Source of the DNA: Bacteroidota bacterium
GTDB taxonomy: Bacteria > Bacteroidota > Bacteroidia > 2-12-FULL-35-15
Direction of reading: 5' to 3'
Assembly: GCA_947476185.1 (NCBI GenBank)
Contig: CANJPX010000013.1
Span: forward strand, 1 to 57,375
Length of the DNA stretch: 57,375 bases
Both the position numbers and the translations under genes were made by a program. The notes beneath the pieces were generated by a model. It was not told where the DNA came from. It did not search any database and saw only the letters and a list, made by a program, of their open reading frames with translations. Shown here in pieces: positions 16,703-25,245 of this stretch; positions within the stretch are counted from its first letter, which is position 1; every line of letters starts with the position of its first letter.

Positions 16703-17878
16703 ATGTTAAAACAACTGAAATATTTTCTTTTACTGACGTCCTTCATTATCATTAAGTTGGCAACAGCCCAAAGTGATCTTGAAGCACGGATCGGCAATTT
16801 TGCGAGTGGCAATATGGCTTCTGTAAATGATATTCTAAAATATCCTTCACTTACGGTGATCAATAGAAATGCGAATGGGAACACCAAATTGGTTTCTTAC
16901 GATTGTGTGTTTTCTAATCTTGATAAAAAAAGGAATCCGAAAGGAACTACAGTTTGTAAGAATGAAACCTATGCATTGAATGCAGAAACAATCGCTTTAT
17001 TATCAAAGTATCTGCCGGGTGAAGATTTTGTTATCAGTAATATTCAGGTTGAGGTCGTGAACATAAAAAGCGGAGCCATTGAAGTGATAAAATTGGAACC
17101 TATTAACCTTAAAATTGCTGCTAGTTCGGGTGGTTCAGTTCCAACTGCAAAAATTGATTATGTCGGAAAGTTAGTAACTGGGAAGGAGCACAATGAGCCT
17201 GTTACGAACCAAAAAGTGATATTGCAGGATCAGGAAGATGTGGAATTACAATCTACTATTACCGATAATTATGGAGATTTTAAATTTAAGGAATTAAGTG
17301 CTGATAAGTCCTATAAGATCAATGTTTTGGTAACGGATGATACAAAAATAAAAGACGGGAAGTTGTATGCCGCAAAGCCTGATGGTACCGTGATCCGATC
17401 ATTTAATAAAACAAAAAAAGGATTTGTATATGAATTGTTGCCTGCCGAATTGATCACATTGGCTAAAGAAAATGAAGAAGATACTGAATTAAAAATCAAA
17501 AATTTTGGAGCTTCTAAAGAGGCTGAGTTGATAGTGGTTGAGAATATTTATTATGATCCGAATTCATCTGATATCAAACAAGAATCTGTTGAAAAACTGG
17601 ATAAGATCATCAGTGCAATGTCTAAAAACAAATCACTTAAATTACAGATCAACAGTCACACAGATTCGAAAGGTGAAGATGCTTATAACATCACCTTATC
17701 TGAAAAAAGAGCGCATAAAGTAATGGATTATTTTATTTTACAGGGTATCGATAAGGGCAGATTAAAGGCCAAAGGATTTGGAGAAACACAAATAAAGAAC
17801 AGGTGCAAAAATGGTGTAGATTGTTCCGAATTGGAACATCAATTGAACCGCAGAACAGAATTTAATTTTACGAAATAG
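16703..17878 (+). CDS. OmpA-family outer-membrane protein
   Basis: This gene encodes a 391-aa protein from the ATG at 16703 (MLKQLKYFLLL). The frame is open to a TTG at 16679, but the signal peptide fits the later start (ending TAQS). A Cna-B/carboxypeptidase-regulatory-like beta domain sits in the middle (KIDYVGKLVTGKEHNEPVTN ... GDFKFKELSADKSYKINV). An OmpA C-terminal peptidoglycan-binding domain covers the last about 110 residues (IYYDPNSSDI, INSHTDSKGEDAYN, LSEKRAHKVMDYF, GFGET, NRRTEF). It likely tethers the outer membrane to the cell wall. Terminators on both sides make it a single-gene unit. Confidence 0.93.
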   Translation: MLKQLKYFLLLTSFIIIKLATAQSDLEARIGNFASGNMASVNDILKYPSLTVINRNANGNTKLVSYDCVFSNLDKKRNPKGTTVCKNETYALNAETIALLSKYLPGEDFVISNIQVEVVNIKSGAIEVIKLEPINLKIAASSGGSVPTAKIDYVGKLVTGKEHNEPVTNQKVILQDQEDVELQSTITDNYGDFKFKELSADKSYKINVLVTDDTKIKDGKLYAAKPDGTVIRSFNKTKKGFVYELLPAELITLAKENEEDTELKIKNFGASKEAELIVVENIYYDPNSSDIKQESVEKLDKIISAMSKNKSLKLQINSHTDSKGEDAYNITLSEKRAHKVMDYFILQGIDKGRLKAKGFGETQIKNRCKNGVDCSELEHQLNRRTEFNFTK

Positions 17879-17898
17879 AGCATGCATTAATGGCAATT

Positions 17899-17930
17899 AA
17901 GACAGGACTTTTATGGTTCTGTCTTTTTAT
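17899..17930 (+). terminator. Rho-independent terminator after the OmpA-like gene
   Basis: AAGACAG (17899-17905) pairs with CTGTCTT (17919-17925), followed by TTTAT. It shares the sequence of its right arm with the terminator at 16617-16650. Confidence 0.75.
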
Positions 17931-17936
17931 TTTAGA

Positions 17937-17966
17937 GTTTTATGTCAAAATGTCTTATTATCTTTG
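17937..17966 (+). promoter_or_regulatory. Putative promoter of grpE
   Basis: TATCTTTG (17959-17966) is an exact TAnnTTTG -7 box. GTTT at 17937-17940 sits 18 bp upstream as a weak -33. The grpE ATG is 40 bp downstream. No CIRCE-type heat-shock inverted repeat is visible. Confidence 0.5.
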
Positions 17967-18006
17967 ATGGCAGATATTTTGAGAGGGATAAGGGGTTAAA
18001 AAACGA

Positions 18007-18573
18007 ATGAAAAAAATTAAAAATATATTTAAGAAAATGGGTAGCCCGGAAAGTGATATTGAGAACGCACAAAATGAAGAACAAATTCCTCAAGAAGAAT
18101 TAAATACTGTTGACGAAAAAGATCAAATAACTTCTGATTTGAAAGCAAAAGTTGATGAGCTCAACGATAAGTATTTACGTTTGTATTCTGAGTTTGACAA
18201 TTTTAGAAAACGCACAGCAAAAGAAAAAATAGATCTAATGCAATCGGCAGGGGAAGATGTATTCAAAAGCATTTTGCCTGTGTTGGACGACCTTGAAAGA
18301 GCAATAAAATCTAATTCAGAAACCACTGATGTGAAAGCTGTAAATGATGGTGTAAATTTAATTTTCAATAAATTAAAATCAACGCTCACACAAAAAGGAT
18401 TGTCGGAGATGAAAGCTATTGGCGAAACATTTGATGCAGATATTCATGAAGCGATCACAAATATTCCTGCTCCTTCTGATGAACTGAAAGGTAAAATAGT
18501 AGAAGAATTAGAAAAGGGGTATAGTTTAAACGGTAAAATAATTCGTTTTGCTAAGGTAATAATAGGTAACTAA
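18007..18573 (+). CDS. grpE: Nucleotide exchange factor GrpE
   Basis: This gene encodes a 188-aa GrpE, which releases ADP from DnaK during the chaperone cycle. An acidic, Gln-rich N-terminus (residues about 15-40) leads into a long coiled coil (SDLKAKVDELNDKYLRLYSE). The family signature FDNFRKRTAKEK follows, then LPVLDDLERAI and the C-terminal beta domain ending GKIIRFAKVIIGN. It precedes dnaJ, and no dnaK is present in this window. The 129-bp gap to dnaJ holds an AT-rich inverted repeat. Confidence 0.96.
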   Translation: MKKIKNIFKKMGSPESDIENAQNEEQIPQEELNTVDEKDQITSDLKAKVDELNDKYLRLYSEFDNFRKRTAKEKIDLMQSAGEDVFKSILPVLDDLERAIKSNSETTDVKAVNDGVNLIFNKLKSTLTQKGLSEMKAIGETFDADIHEAITNIPAPSDELKGKIVEELEKGYSLNGKIIRFAKVIIGN

Positions 18574-18574
18574 A

Positions 18575-18697
18575 AATTTGAAAATTTGAAAATGAACTAA
18601 TTTGGAAATGTTTGAGATAGAATTGCGAAAGTGATCTATTTATTCAGGTCTAAATCTTTTTACATTTTCACATTTTCAATTTATAAATTTTCAAATT
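18575..18697. repeat. AT-rich inverted repeat filling the grpE-dnaJ spacer
   Basis: AATTTGAAAATTTGAAAATG at 18575-18594 is matched in inverse orientation by 18671-18697, whose reverse complement is the same sequence with a 7-bp insertion. Between the arms are about 75 bp of non-coding sequence with related fragments (ACTAATTTGGAAATG, TACATTTTCACATTTTC). This resembles AT-rich dispersed repeats seen in Bacteroidota genomes. It could fold into a long hairpin in the grpE-dnaJ transcript. Confidence 0.55.
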
Positions 18698-18702
18698 GAA
18701 TA

Positions 18703-19848
18703 ATGGCTAAGAGAGATTTTTACGAGATATTAGAGATTCAAAAGGGTGCAAATGCCGATGAGATAAAAAAGGCATATCGCAAAATGGCGATTAAGTTTCA
18801 CCCCGACAAAAATCCGGGTGATAAAGCCGCTGAAGAGAAATTCAAAGAGGCCGCTGAAGCCTACGAGATCTTAAGTAATCCGGAAAAGAAACAAAGTTAC
18901 GATCAATTCGGTCATGCCGGAATGGGCAATGGTGGTTTTGGTGGAAGAGGTGGTCAGGGTTTCGGTGGAATGAATATGGATGATATCTTCAGTCAGTTCG
19001 GAGATGTTTTCGGTGGACATTTTGGTGGTGGCGGTGGACGAGGAGGACGGAGAGTGAACAGAGGTTCGAATTTGCGTGTGAAGGTGAAGATGACACTCGA
19101 AGAAATCGCAAATGGCGTTGAGAAAAAGATCAAAGTAAACAAATACGTTTCTTGTAAAACATGTTCAGGTAGCGGAGCAAAAAATGGTTCCGCTTTCAAT
19201 AGTTGTTCTACCTGTAAAGGTTCAGGTCAGGTAAGCCGCATAACGAATACTATTTTAGGTGCGATGCAAACTACAAGCACTTGTCCGAGTTGCAGTGGTG
19301 AAGGAAAAACGATCACAGATAAATGTCATTCATGTCATGGTGATGGAATTGTTCGTGATGAAGAAGTGATTAGCATAAATATTCCCGGAGGTGTTTCAGA
19401 AGGGATGCAATTGTCTGTTGGCGGAAAAGGAAATATGGGAGCACGCGGTGGTGTTGCAGGTGATTTGATAGTAGTGATAGAGGAAGTGGAGCACGAACAT
19501 TTGAAACGTGATGGAATGAATTTGTTTTACGATCATTTTGTAAGTTATTCTGATGCTGCCTTAGGAACTCAAATTGAAGTTCCCACCATTGATGGAAAAG
19601 CGAAAATAAAAGTTGATCCTGGAACACAAAGCGGGAAGGTCCTTCGTCTAAAAGGGAAAGGCTTGCCGGATATCAATACCTATGGTCGTGGCGATATTTT
19701 GGTGAATATTAATGTGTGGACGCCTCAGCATTTAACAAAAGAAGAGAAAAAAATTCTTGAAGATTTGAGTGACGCTCATAATTTCAAACCTAATCCGAGT
19801 AAAAAAGACAAAGGTTTTTTTGAACGGATGAAACAATATTTTGAATAA
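18703..19848 (+). CDS. dnaJ: Chaperone protein DnaJ
   Basis: This gene encodes a 381-aa full-length (type I) DnaJ, which stimulates the DnaK ATPase and delivers unfolded substrates. The J domain occupies residues 1-70, with the HPD triad in [11 protein letters not shown] Gly/Phe-rich linker follows (about 75-115). Next come four zinc-binding repeats, [24 protein letters not shown] and CHSCHGDG (about 150-215). The C-terminal substrate domains start at [22 protein letters not shown]. The C-terminus [12 protein letters not shown] is common in Bacteroidota. An ABC exporter gene starts 1 bp after the stop. Confidence 0.98.
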   Translation: MAKRDFYEILEIQKGANADEIKKAYRKMAIKFHPDKNPGDKAAEEKFKEAAEAYEILSNPEKKQSYDQFGHAGMGNGGFGGRGGQGFGGMNMDDIFSQFGDVFGGHFGGGGGRGGRRVNRGSNLRVKVKMTLEEIANGVEKKIKVNKYVSCKTCSGSGAKNGSAFNSCSTCKGSGQVSRITNTILGAMQTTSTCPSCSGEGKTITDKCHSCHGDGIVRDEEVISINIPGGVSEGMQLSVGGKGNMGARGGVAGDLIVVIEEVEHEHLKRDGMNLFYDHFVSYSDAALGTQIEVPTIDGKAKIKVDPGTQSGKVLRLKGKGLPDINTYGRGDILVNINVWTPQHLTKEEKKILEDLSDAHNFKPNPSKKDKGFFERMKQYFE

Positions 19849-19849
19849 T

Positions 19850-20800
19850 ATGAGCAATATATTATCTGCTAAGAACATAGTGAAAAAATATGCAGCTCAT
19901 ACTGCATTGGATGATGTTTCATTGGACATTCCAGAGCAAAGTGTATTTGGACTGCTTGGTCCAAATGGCGCGGGAAAAACCTCTTTAATTAGAATAATAA
20001 ATCAGATCACAGGTCCCGATAGTGGTGAGATCTTTTTCGAAAATGAAAAATTGTCTCCAAAACATGTGGAGCAAATTGGTTATTTGCCCGAAGAGCGTGG
20101 ATTGTATAAAAAAATGGAAGTTGGTGAGCAAGCACTTTATCTAGCTCAGTTAAAGGGGATGAAAAAAGCGGAGGCGAAGAAAAAATTAAAATATTGGTTC
20201 GAGAAATTTGAAATTGAAGCTTGGTGGAACAAAAAGGTGGAAGAGCTTTCAAAAGGAATGCAACAAAAGGTGCAGTTTATTGTCACTGTTATGCATGAGC
20301 CAAAGTTATTAATATTGGATGAGCCATTCAGTGGCTTTGATCCTATTAATGCGAACCTTATCAAGAACGAGATTTTGAATCTTAAGAAGCAGGGCTCAAC
20401 AATTTTATTTTCTACACATAACATGGGTTCTGTTGAAGAACTTTGCGATAACATCGCTTTGATAAATAGATCTAAAAAAATATTGGATGGAACTGTAAAA
20501 GATATCCGTAAGGAAAACAGATCCAATCTGATTGAAATTGAATTCAGTGGAAATATGATGGGCTTTACAAATTCATTGTGGACCTACGGCAAGCTTGGTG
20601 AAAATTGGTCAGAGGGAGAAAATTGTAGAGCACAAATTGAATTAACACCGGGAAGTACTTCCAACCAATTATTGTCCTCTGTTTTATCTGCAGTTGAAAT
20701 TCATTCATTTAAAGAAATTATTCCAAGCATGAATGATATTTTTATAAAAAAAGTTGGTGAAGGAAATAGTATTGGAACACAAAGTAATTTCACAGAATAA
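19850..20800 (+). CDS. ABC transporter ATP-binding protein (ABC-2 exporter type)
   Basis: This gene encodes a 316-aa ABC ATPase from the ATG at 19850. A TTG at 19841 inside dnaJ is rejected. Visible are Walker A GPNGAGKTSL, the Q-loop region, signature LSKGMQQKVQF, Walker B LLILDEPFSGFDP and the H-switch FSTHNMGSVEEL. About 75 residues at the C-terminus form an extra domain, as in NatA-type proteins. With the permease 11 bp downstream it forms an ABC-2 exporter resembling Na+ (NatAB) or drug exporters. The substrate is unknown. The tight spacing to dnaJ suggests partial co-transcription with the chaperone genes. Confidence 0.93.
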   Translation: MSNILSAKNIVKKYAAHTALDDVSLDIPEQSVFGLLGPNGAGKTSLIRIINQITGPDSGEIFFENEKLSPKHVEQIGYLPEERGLYKKMEVGEQALYLAQLKGMKKAEAKKKLKYWFEKFEIEAWWNKKVEELSKGMQQKVQFIVTVMHEPKLLILDEPFSGFDPINANLIKNEILNLKKQGSTILFSTHNMGSVEELCDNIALINRSKKILDGTVKDIRKENRSNLIEIEFSGNMMGFTNSLWTYGKLGENWSEGENCRAQIELTPGSTSNQLLSSVLSAVEIHSFKEIIPSMNDIFIKKVGEGNSIGTQSNFTE

Positions 20801-20811
20801 AAAAGAATTAG

Positions 20812-22152
20812 ATGAATAAAATTCTTCTCATCATAAAGCGTGAATACCTGTCCAGGGTAAAGAAAAAGTCGTTTATTCTAATGACAATTATCGGTCCTGT
20901 TTTAATGGTAGGTATTATGATCGTGCCGATATGGTTATCGATGCAAAAAACTGAGAAGCAAAAGGTTGAGGTGGTTGATGAAAGTTTTTTATTTACCGGT
21001 TTGATACCTGAAAAAGAAAGTGTGCATTTTGATTACCCTCCTATCACACTTGACCAAGCTCGTAAAGGCTTTTTTGATACCGATTACAATGCTATTTTGT
21101 GGATACCAAAGAATGTTTTGAATGGTGGACAGAAAGGCATCAAATTGTTATATAAAAAACAATTAAGTAATACTGCTCAACAACATATTCAATATAGTAT
21201 CAGCAAAATGCTTTATGAAGTGATGCTTGCAGAAAATCATGTGAATATTGATTTCATTAAAGATGCGAAGGACAAATCTGAATTTTCAATGCTTACAATG
21301 CAGGTTGATGAGGAAGGCAACGACAAAAAAACGAATACGGGTTTGTATATGGGGATCGGTTTGGTTGCTGCAATTATGATCTATTTTTTCATTTTTATGT
21401 ATGGTGTACAAGTGATGCGTGGTGTGATGGAAGAAAAAACAAGTCGTATCGTTGAAGTAATATTGTCATCGGTAAAACCTTTTCAGTTGATGATGGGGAA
21501 AATCATAGGTGTTGCATTGGTTGGTTTAACTCAATTTTTGCTTTGGGTGATTTTGTCAACTACTTTATACAGTTTTGCCTCTGCTACTATTTTGCGTAGC
21601 ATTGATATTAAACAAAATGTAGCAAAAGAGGAAGTCATAAAGATCGGAGAGAATTTAGACCAGACCAAAATGGGGAAAAATGAAGATCCGAATGAAATGA
21701 CACAGTTGTGGAATGATTTCAAATCAGTGGACATGGTTTCCATTACGCTTTGTTTTTTATTTTATTTCCTTGCAGGATATTTGATGTATAGTGCTTTGTT
21801 TGCAGCTATTGGAGCAGCTGTGGATAGTGAAGCCGATACGAATCAGTTTATGCTACCTATAACTGTCCCACTCATTTTTTCTTTTGGCATTGCACAAACG
21901 GTAATGCAGGATCCGGAAGGTTCCTTGGCCTTTTGGTTTTCGATGATACCACTAACTTCCCCTGTTGTTATGATGGTTAGGCTTCCTTTTGGAGTGCCTG
22001 CATGGGAAATAATTGTTTCTATGAGCTTATTGGTACTGGGCTTTCTTTTTACCACATGGTTGGCCGCACGTATCTATCGAACAGGGATCCTTATGTATGG
22101 TAAGAAAGTTACCTGGAAAGAATTGGGTAAATGGCTATTTTACAAAGGGTAG
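20812..22152 (+). CDS. ABC-2 type transporter permease (NatB-like)
   Basis: This gene encodes a 446-aa membrane protein. One N-terminal membrane segment (about 22-42, FILMTIIGPVLMVGIMIVPIW) is followed by a large extracytoplasmic domain (about 45-175). Five or six further segments run to the C-terminus. GVMEEKTSRIVEVILSSVKPFQLMMGKIIG is the conserved ABC-2 coupling region. A second hydrophilic loop of about 50 residues (KQNVAKEEVIKIGENLDQ...) lies between later segments. It is the partner of the ATPase encoded 11 bp upstream. The substrate is unknown. Confidence 0.92.
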   Translation: MNKILLIIKREYLSRVKKKSFILMTIIGPVLMVGIMIVPIWLSMQKTEKQKVEVVDESFLFTGLIPEKESVHFDYPPITLDQARKGFFDTDYNAILWIPKNVLNGGQKGIKLLYKKQLSNTAQQHIQYSISKMLYEVMLAENHVNIDFIKDAKDKSEFSMLTMQVDEEGNDKKTNTGLYMGIGLVAAIMIYFFIFMYGVQVMRGVMEEKTSRIVEVILSSVKPFQLMMGKIIGVALVGLTQFLLWVILSTTLYSFASATILRSIDIKQNVAKEEVIKIGENLDQTKMGKNEDPNEMTQLWNDFKSVDMVSITLCFLFYFLAGYLMYSALFAAIGAAVDSEADTNQFMLPITVPLIFSFGIAQTVMQDPEGSLAFWFSMIPLTSPVVMMVRLPFGVPAWEIIVSMSLLVLGFLFTTWLAARIYRTGILMYGKKVTWKELGKWLFYKG

Positions 22153-22211
22153 TTTACGTTTTAAATATTAAGTAATTTTCATATCTTGTTGCATTAAATG
22201 CTAATTCTTTT

Positions 22212-23135
22212 ATGAGGATCGCTGTTATAGATTTAGGCACCAATACTTTTAATTTACTCATTGTAGAAGTTAATTCTGACAAAACATATTCTCACGTATT
22301 TCAAACAAAAATTTCTGTTAAGCTTGCTGAAGGCGGAATGAATCAAGGCGTTATTGCTGATACCCCATTCCAAAGAGGTATGGCGGCTTTTAAAACGCAT
22401 TTTGAAACGACGAAGAAATATAATGTAGATCAGATTTTTGCTTTTGCTACATCTGCAATAAGAAGCACTAAAAACGGACATATATTTGTTGAACAGGCGA
22501 AGAAAGAAACAGGGATTGATATTCAAATAATTTCAGGAGACAGGGAAGCAGAATTAATTTATTATGGTGTTCATTCTGCAGTTGAATTAAGTGAGGAAGC
22601 GTCTTTGATAATAGATATCGGTGGTGGAAGTACAGAATTTATTATTGCGAATAAAGATAGAATATTTTGGAAGCAAAGTTTTTTATTAGGTGCTGCCAGG
22701 TTATTGGAATTGTTTCCTCCTTCAGACCCGATCAACGATGCTGAGATCAAAGTTTTTACAAATTATTTGAATCAGGAACTTCAGCCTTTGTTCGAGGCCG
22801 TTAAAAAAAATCCGATCTCTGAATTGATAGGTTCTTCCGGATCCTTTGATTCATTGGCTGAAATTATCGCACATCGTTTTTATTCTCCTGAAATATTGGA
22901 TGATAAAACAGAATTTACGTTCAATTTGGATGATTGCGAAATTGTTTATGATAGCATTTTAAAATCTACTAATTCCGAAAGATTAAAAATAAAAGGATTG
23001 GTGGCAATGCGCGTGGATATGATCGTTGTTTCTAGTATAATCGTAAATTTCGTGGTACGCTCTTTTGATATCCAAAAAATGCGATTATCTACCTATTCTT
23101 TAAAAGAGGGTGTACTTCACGAGTTATTGAAATAG
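22212..23135 (+). CDS. Ppx/GppA family phosphatase
   Basis: This gene encodes a 307-aa protein with the actin-like ATPase fold of exopolyphosphatase/guanosine pentaphosphatase. The two phosphate-binding motifs are IDLGTNTFNLLIVEV at the N-terminus and IDIGGGSTEFIIAN near residue 136. FAFATSAIRSTKNG and ISGDREAELIYYGV are also typical. It has only the Ppx/GppA core and lacks the C-terminal HD-type domain of the approximately 500-aa E. coli Ppx. Activity could be on polyphosphate or (p)ppGpp, which the sequence does not decide. The gaps on both sides (59 and 101 bp) allow its own promoter. Confidence 0.92.
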   Translation: MRIAVIDLGTNTFNLLIVEVNSDKTYSHVFQTKISVKLAEGGMNQGVIADTPFQRGMAAFKTHFETTKKYNVDQIFAFATSAIRSTKNGHIFVEQAKKETGIDIQIISGDREAELIYYGVHSAVELSEEASLIIDIGGGSTEFIIANKDRIFWKQSFLLGAARLLELFPPSDPINDAEIKVFTNYLNQELQPLFEAVKKNPISELIGSSGSFDSLAEIIAHRFYSPEILDDKTEFTFNLDDCEIVYDSILKSTNSERLKIKGLVAMRVDMIVVSSIIVNFVVRSFDIQKMRLSTYSLKEGVLHELLK

Positions 23136-23236
23136 AAATTATAATTTTGTTGTGAAATTATATTTTGAACTAAATTCAATGCACTGAAATTTATTTTATT
23201 TTTTTAATTTTCAATATTTAATTTATATCTCTAAAG

Positions 23237-24403
23237 ATGGCAAAGCTATTGATCATTGATGACGAAAAAAGTATCCGTAAAACATTGCGTGAGATCTTAG
23301 AATATGAGAAATACCAGGTAGACGAAGCTTCTGACGGAGCTGAAGGCATTGCAATGATCCAAAAGGAAAAGTATGATATTATTCTGTGTGATATTAAAAT
23401 GCCTAAAATGGATGGTATTGAAGTGTTGGACAAGGTAATGTTGTTGTCGTCGGATACGCCCGTTGTTATGATATCCGGCCATGGAAATATTGAAACTGCA
23501 GTAGAAGCAGTAAAGAAGGGAGCTTTCGATTTTATTGCAAAGCCGTTGGATCTGAATCGTTTATTGGTTACGATCCGCAATGCTATGGATAAATCAACTT
23601 TGGTGACAGAAACCAAGGTGTTGAAGAAGAAGGTTAGCAAGACATTTGAGATGGTTGGTGAGTCAAAGGCGATACAACAAATTCAGGAAATGATAGAAAG
23701 GGTTGCTCCAACAGATGCGCGCGTATTAATTACGGGAGGAAATGGGAGTGGGAAAGAGTTAGTTGCCCGTTGGTTGCATGAAAAAAGCAATCGCTCTGGT
23801 GCACCTTTGATCGAGGTAAATTGTGCCGCTATCCCTAGCGAATTGATCGAAAGTGAATTATTCGGACATGAAAAGGGTGCTTTTACATCTGCGATCAACC
23901 AACGTAAAGGGAAATTTGAACAAGCAGAAGGCGGAACATTATTCATGGATGAAATTGGTGATATGAGCCTTTCTGCACAAGCTAAAGTATTACGTGCCTT
24001 GCAGGAAAATAAAATTACCAGAGTGGGTGGGGAAAAAGAAATAAAAGTGAATGTGCGTGTGGTTGCTGCTACAAATAAAGATCTGCAAAAGGAAATTGCT
24101 GCCGGAAATTTCCGAGAAGATCTTTATCATCGTTTAAGTGTTATCCTTATTCATGTGCCTTCATTGAGTGAAAGGAAGGACGATATCCCGCTATTAGCAG
24201 AGCATTTTTTGAAAATGATATGCGAGGATCATAATATGCCTAATAAAAGTTTTTCCAAAGAAGCGATCAAAGAATTGCAAAAAATAAACTGGACGGGGAA
24301 TATCAGAGAGTTTAGAAATGTTGTGGAACGTTTAATTATATTGTGCGATAAAATTATTACGGATAAAGATGTGGTCGCTTATGCAAGACCTTTAAAGAGT
24401 TAA
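23237..24403 (+). CDS. NtrC-type sigma-54 response regulator without DNA-binding domain
   Basis: This gene encodes a 388-aa protein. Residues 1-118 are a receiver domain with phospho-acceptor Asp52 (ILCDIKMP) and Lys at about 102 (FIAKPLD). Residues about 138-365 form an AAA+ sigma-54 interaction domain with Walker A GGNGSGKELVARWLH, Walker B GGTLFMDEIGDMS and arginine-finger region FREDLYHRLSVI. The loop that contacts sigma-54, normally GAFTGA, reads GAFTSA (214-219). The protein ends just after the AAA+ lid (NWTGNIREFRNVVERLIIL ... YARPLKS), with no Fis-type helix-turn-helix. Such truncated activators may act from solution or through partners. No histidine kinase gene is adjacent. Confidence 0.93.
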   Translation: MAKLLIIDDEKSIRKTLREILEYEKYQVDEASDGAEGIAMIQKEKYDIILCDIKMPKMDGIEVLDKVMLLSSDTPVVMISGHGNIETAVEAVKKGAFDFIAKPLDLNRLLVTIRNAMDKSTLVTETKVLKKKVSKTFEMVGESKAIQQIQEMIERVAPTDARVLITGGNGSGKELVARWLHEKSNRSGAPLIEVNCAAIPSELIESELFGHEKGAFTSAINQRKGKFEQAEGGTLFMDEIGDMSLSAQAKVLRALQENKITRVGGEKEIKVNVRVVAATNKDLQKEIAAGNFREDLYHRLSVILIHVPSLSERKDDIPLLAEHFLKMICEDHNMPNKSFSKEAIKELQKINWTGNIREFRNVVERLIILCDKIITDKDVVAYARPLKS

Positions 24404-24420
24404 AAAGAATATTTTTAAAC

Positions 24421-25245
24421 CTATTTTAATTTTATCACATAAATATAGGGGAACAATTTTCCTGTTGCAAACATCCTGTCAGTAGCAGGATCATAAGCTA
24501 TTCCATTCAAAACATCTGCATCCGGATTTTTTGTATGTGCCTCTTCTGATAAGGAGGAAAAATCTAAAACACCAACTACTTTTCCACTGTTAATGTCAAT
24601 TTTTACTACATAGTTTTTGGTCCAGATGTTTGCATAGATATACCCTTTTATGAATTCCAATTCATTTAAATAATCTTCAGCATAACCTGCATTTGTAACA
24701 TTAATTGTTTTGGTAACTTTTAATGTGTTAGGGTCCATATACGTTAATATGTTGGTTCCATCGCTCATTATGATTGACGTTCCATCAGTTGTCAATCCCC
24801 ATCCCTCTTTGTTTTTATAATTGAATTGACCTATTTGTTTATATGTTTTAGCATCATAAATAAATCCAATTTGATTTTTATATGTTAGTTGGTAGATCTT
24901 ATCATTTAGAATTATTATTCCTTCTCCAAAATATTTTTTATCCAATTCTGCTTTTTTATTTATTGAACCTGTCAACGTATCAATGATCCCAAAAACAGAT
25001 TTGGTATCAGGAAGATTTTCCGGAGAGCCCGTGCTTTCAAAAAGTTGGTTGTTGTGAAATAAAAGGCCTTCTGTAAATGAAGTGAGTGCATGAGGGATCT
25101 TACCGACTATTTCATAATCGAGGGTCTTGACTAATTCTTCTTTTTTGGGAGTTACTGTTTCTACATCACTTTTTTTAGGTTCAGTAGAACAAGAATATAC
25201 TAGCGTCAGTAAAACAAGTAATGGGAATAATTTTTTCATTTGCAT
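24421..25245 (-). CDS. Glutaminyl-peptide cyclotransferase (bacterial beta-propeller type), lipoprotein
   Basis: This gene encodes a 274-aa protein with a lipoprotein signal (LVYSC, lipidated Cys19). The glutamine cyclotransferase domain begins at HALTSFTEGLLFHNNQLFESTG and continues through KYFGEGIIILNDKIYQLTYKN, NKEGWGLTTDGTSIIMSDGTN and VLNGIAYDPATDRMFATGK. This is a five-bladed propeller family that turns N-terminal Gln into pyroglutamate, here in the periplasm or at the surface. In Bacteroidota this modification is relevant because many exported proteins begin with Gln after signal cleavage. It directly abuts the CpsB-like gene. The real start may be the second Met (25239). Confidence 0.9.
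   Translation of the reverse strand: MQMKKLFPLLVLLTLVYSCSTEPKKSDVETVTPKKEELVKTLDYEIVGKIPHALTSFTEGLLFHNNQLFESTGSPENLPDTKSVFGIIDTLTGSINKKAELDKKYFGEGIIILNDKIYQLTYKNQIGFIYDAKTYKQIGQFNYKNKEGWGLTTDGTSIIMSDGTNILTYMDPNTLKVTKTINVTNAGYAEDYLNELEFIKGYIYANIWTKNYVVKIDINSGKVVGVLDFSSLSEEAHTKNPDADVLNGIAYDPATDRMFATGKLFPYIYVIKLK

Noticed and set aside
17970..17978. GATATTTTGAG before grpE as a -7 box
   Set aside because: It lacks one T of the TAnnTTTG pattern, and a perfect TATCTTTG lies 12 bp upstream.
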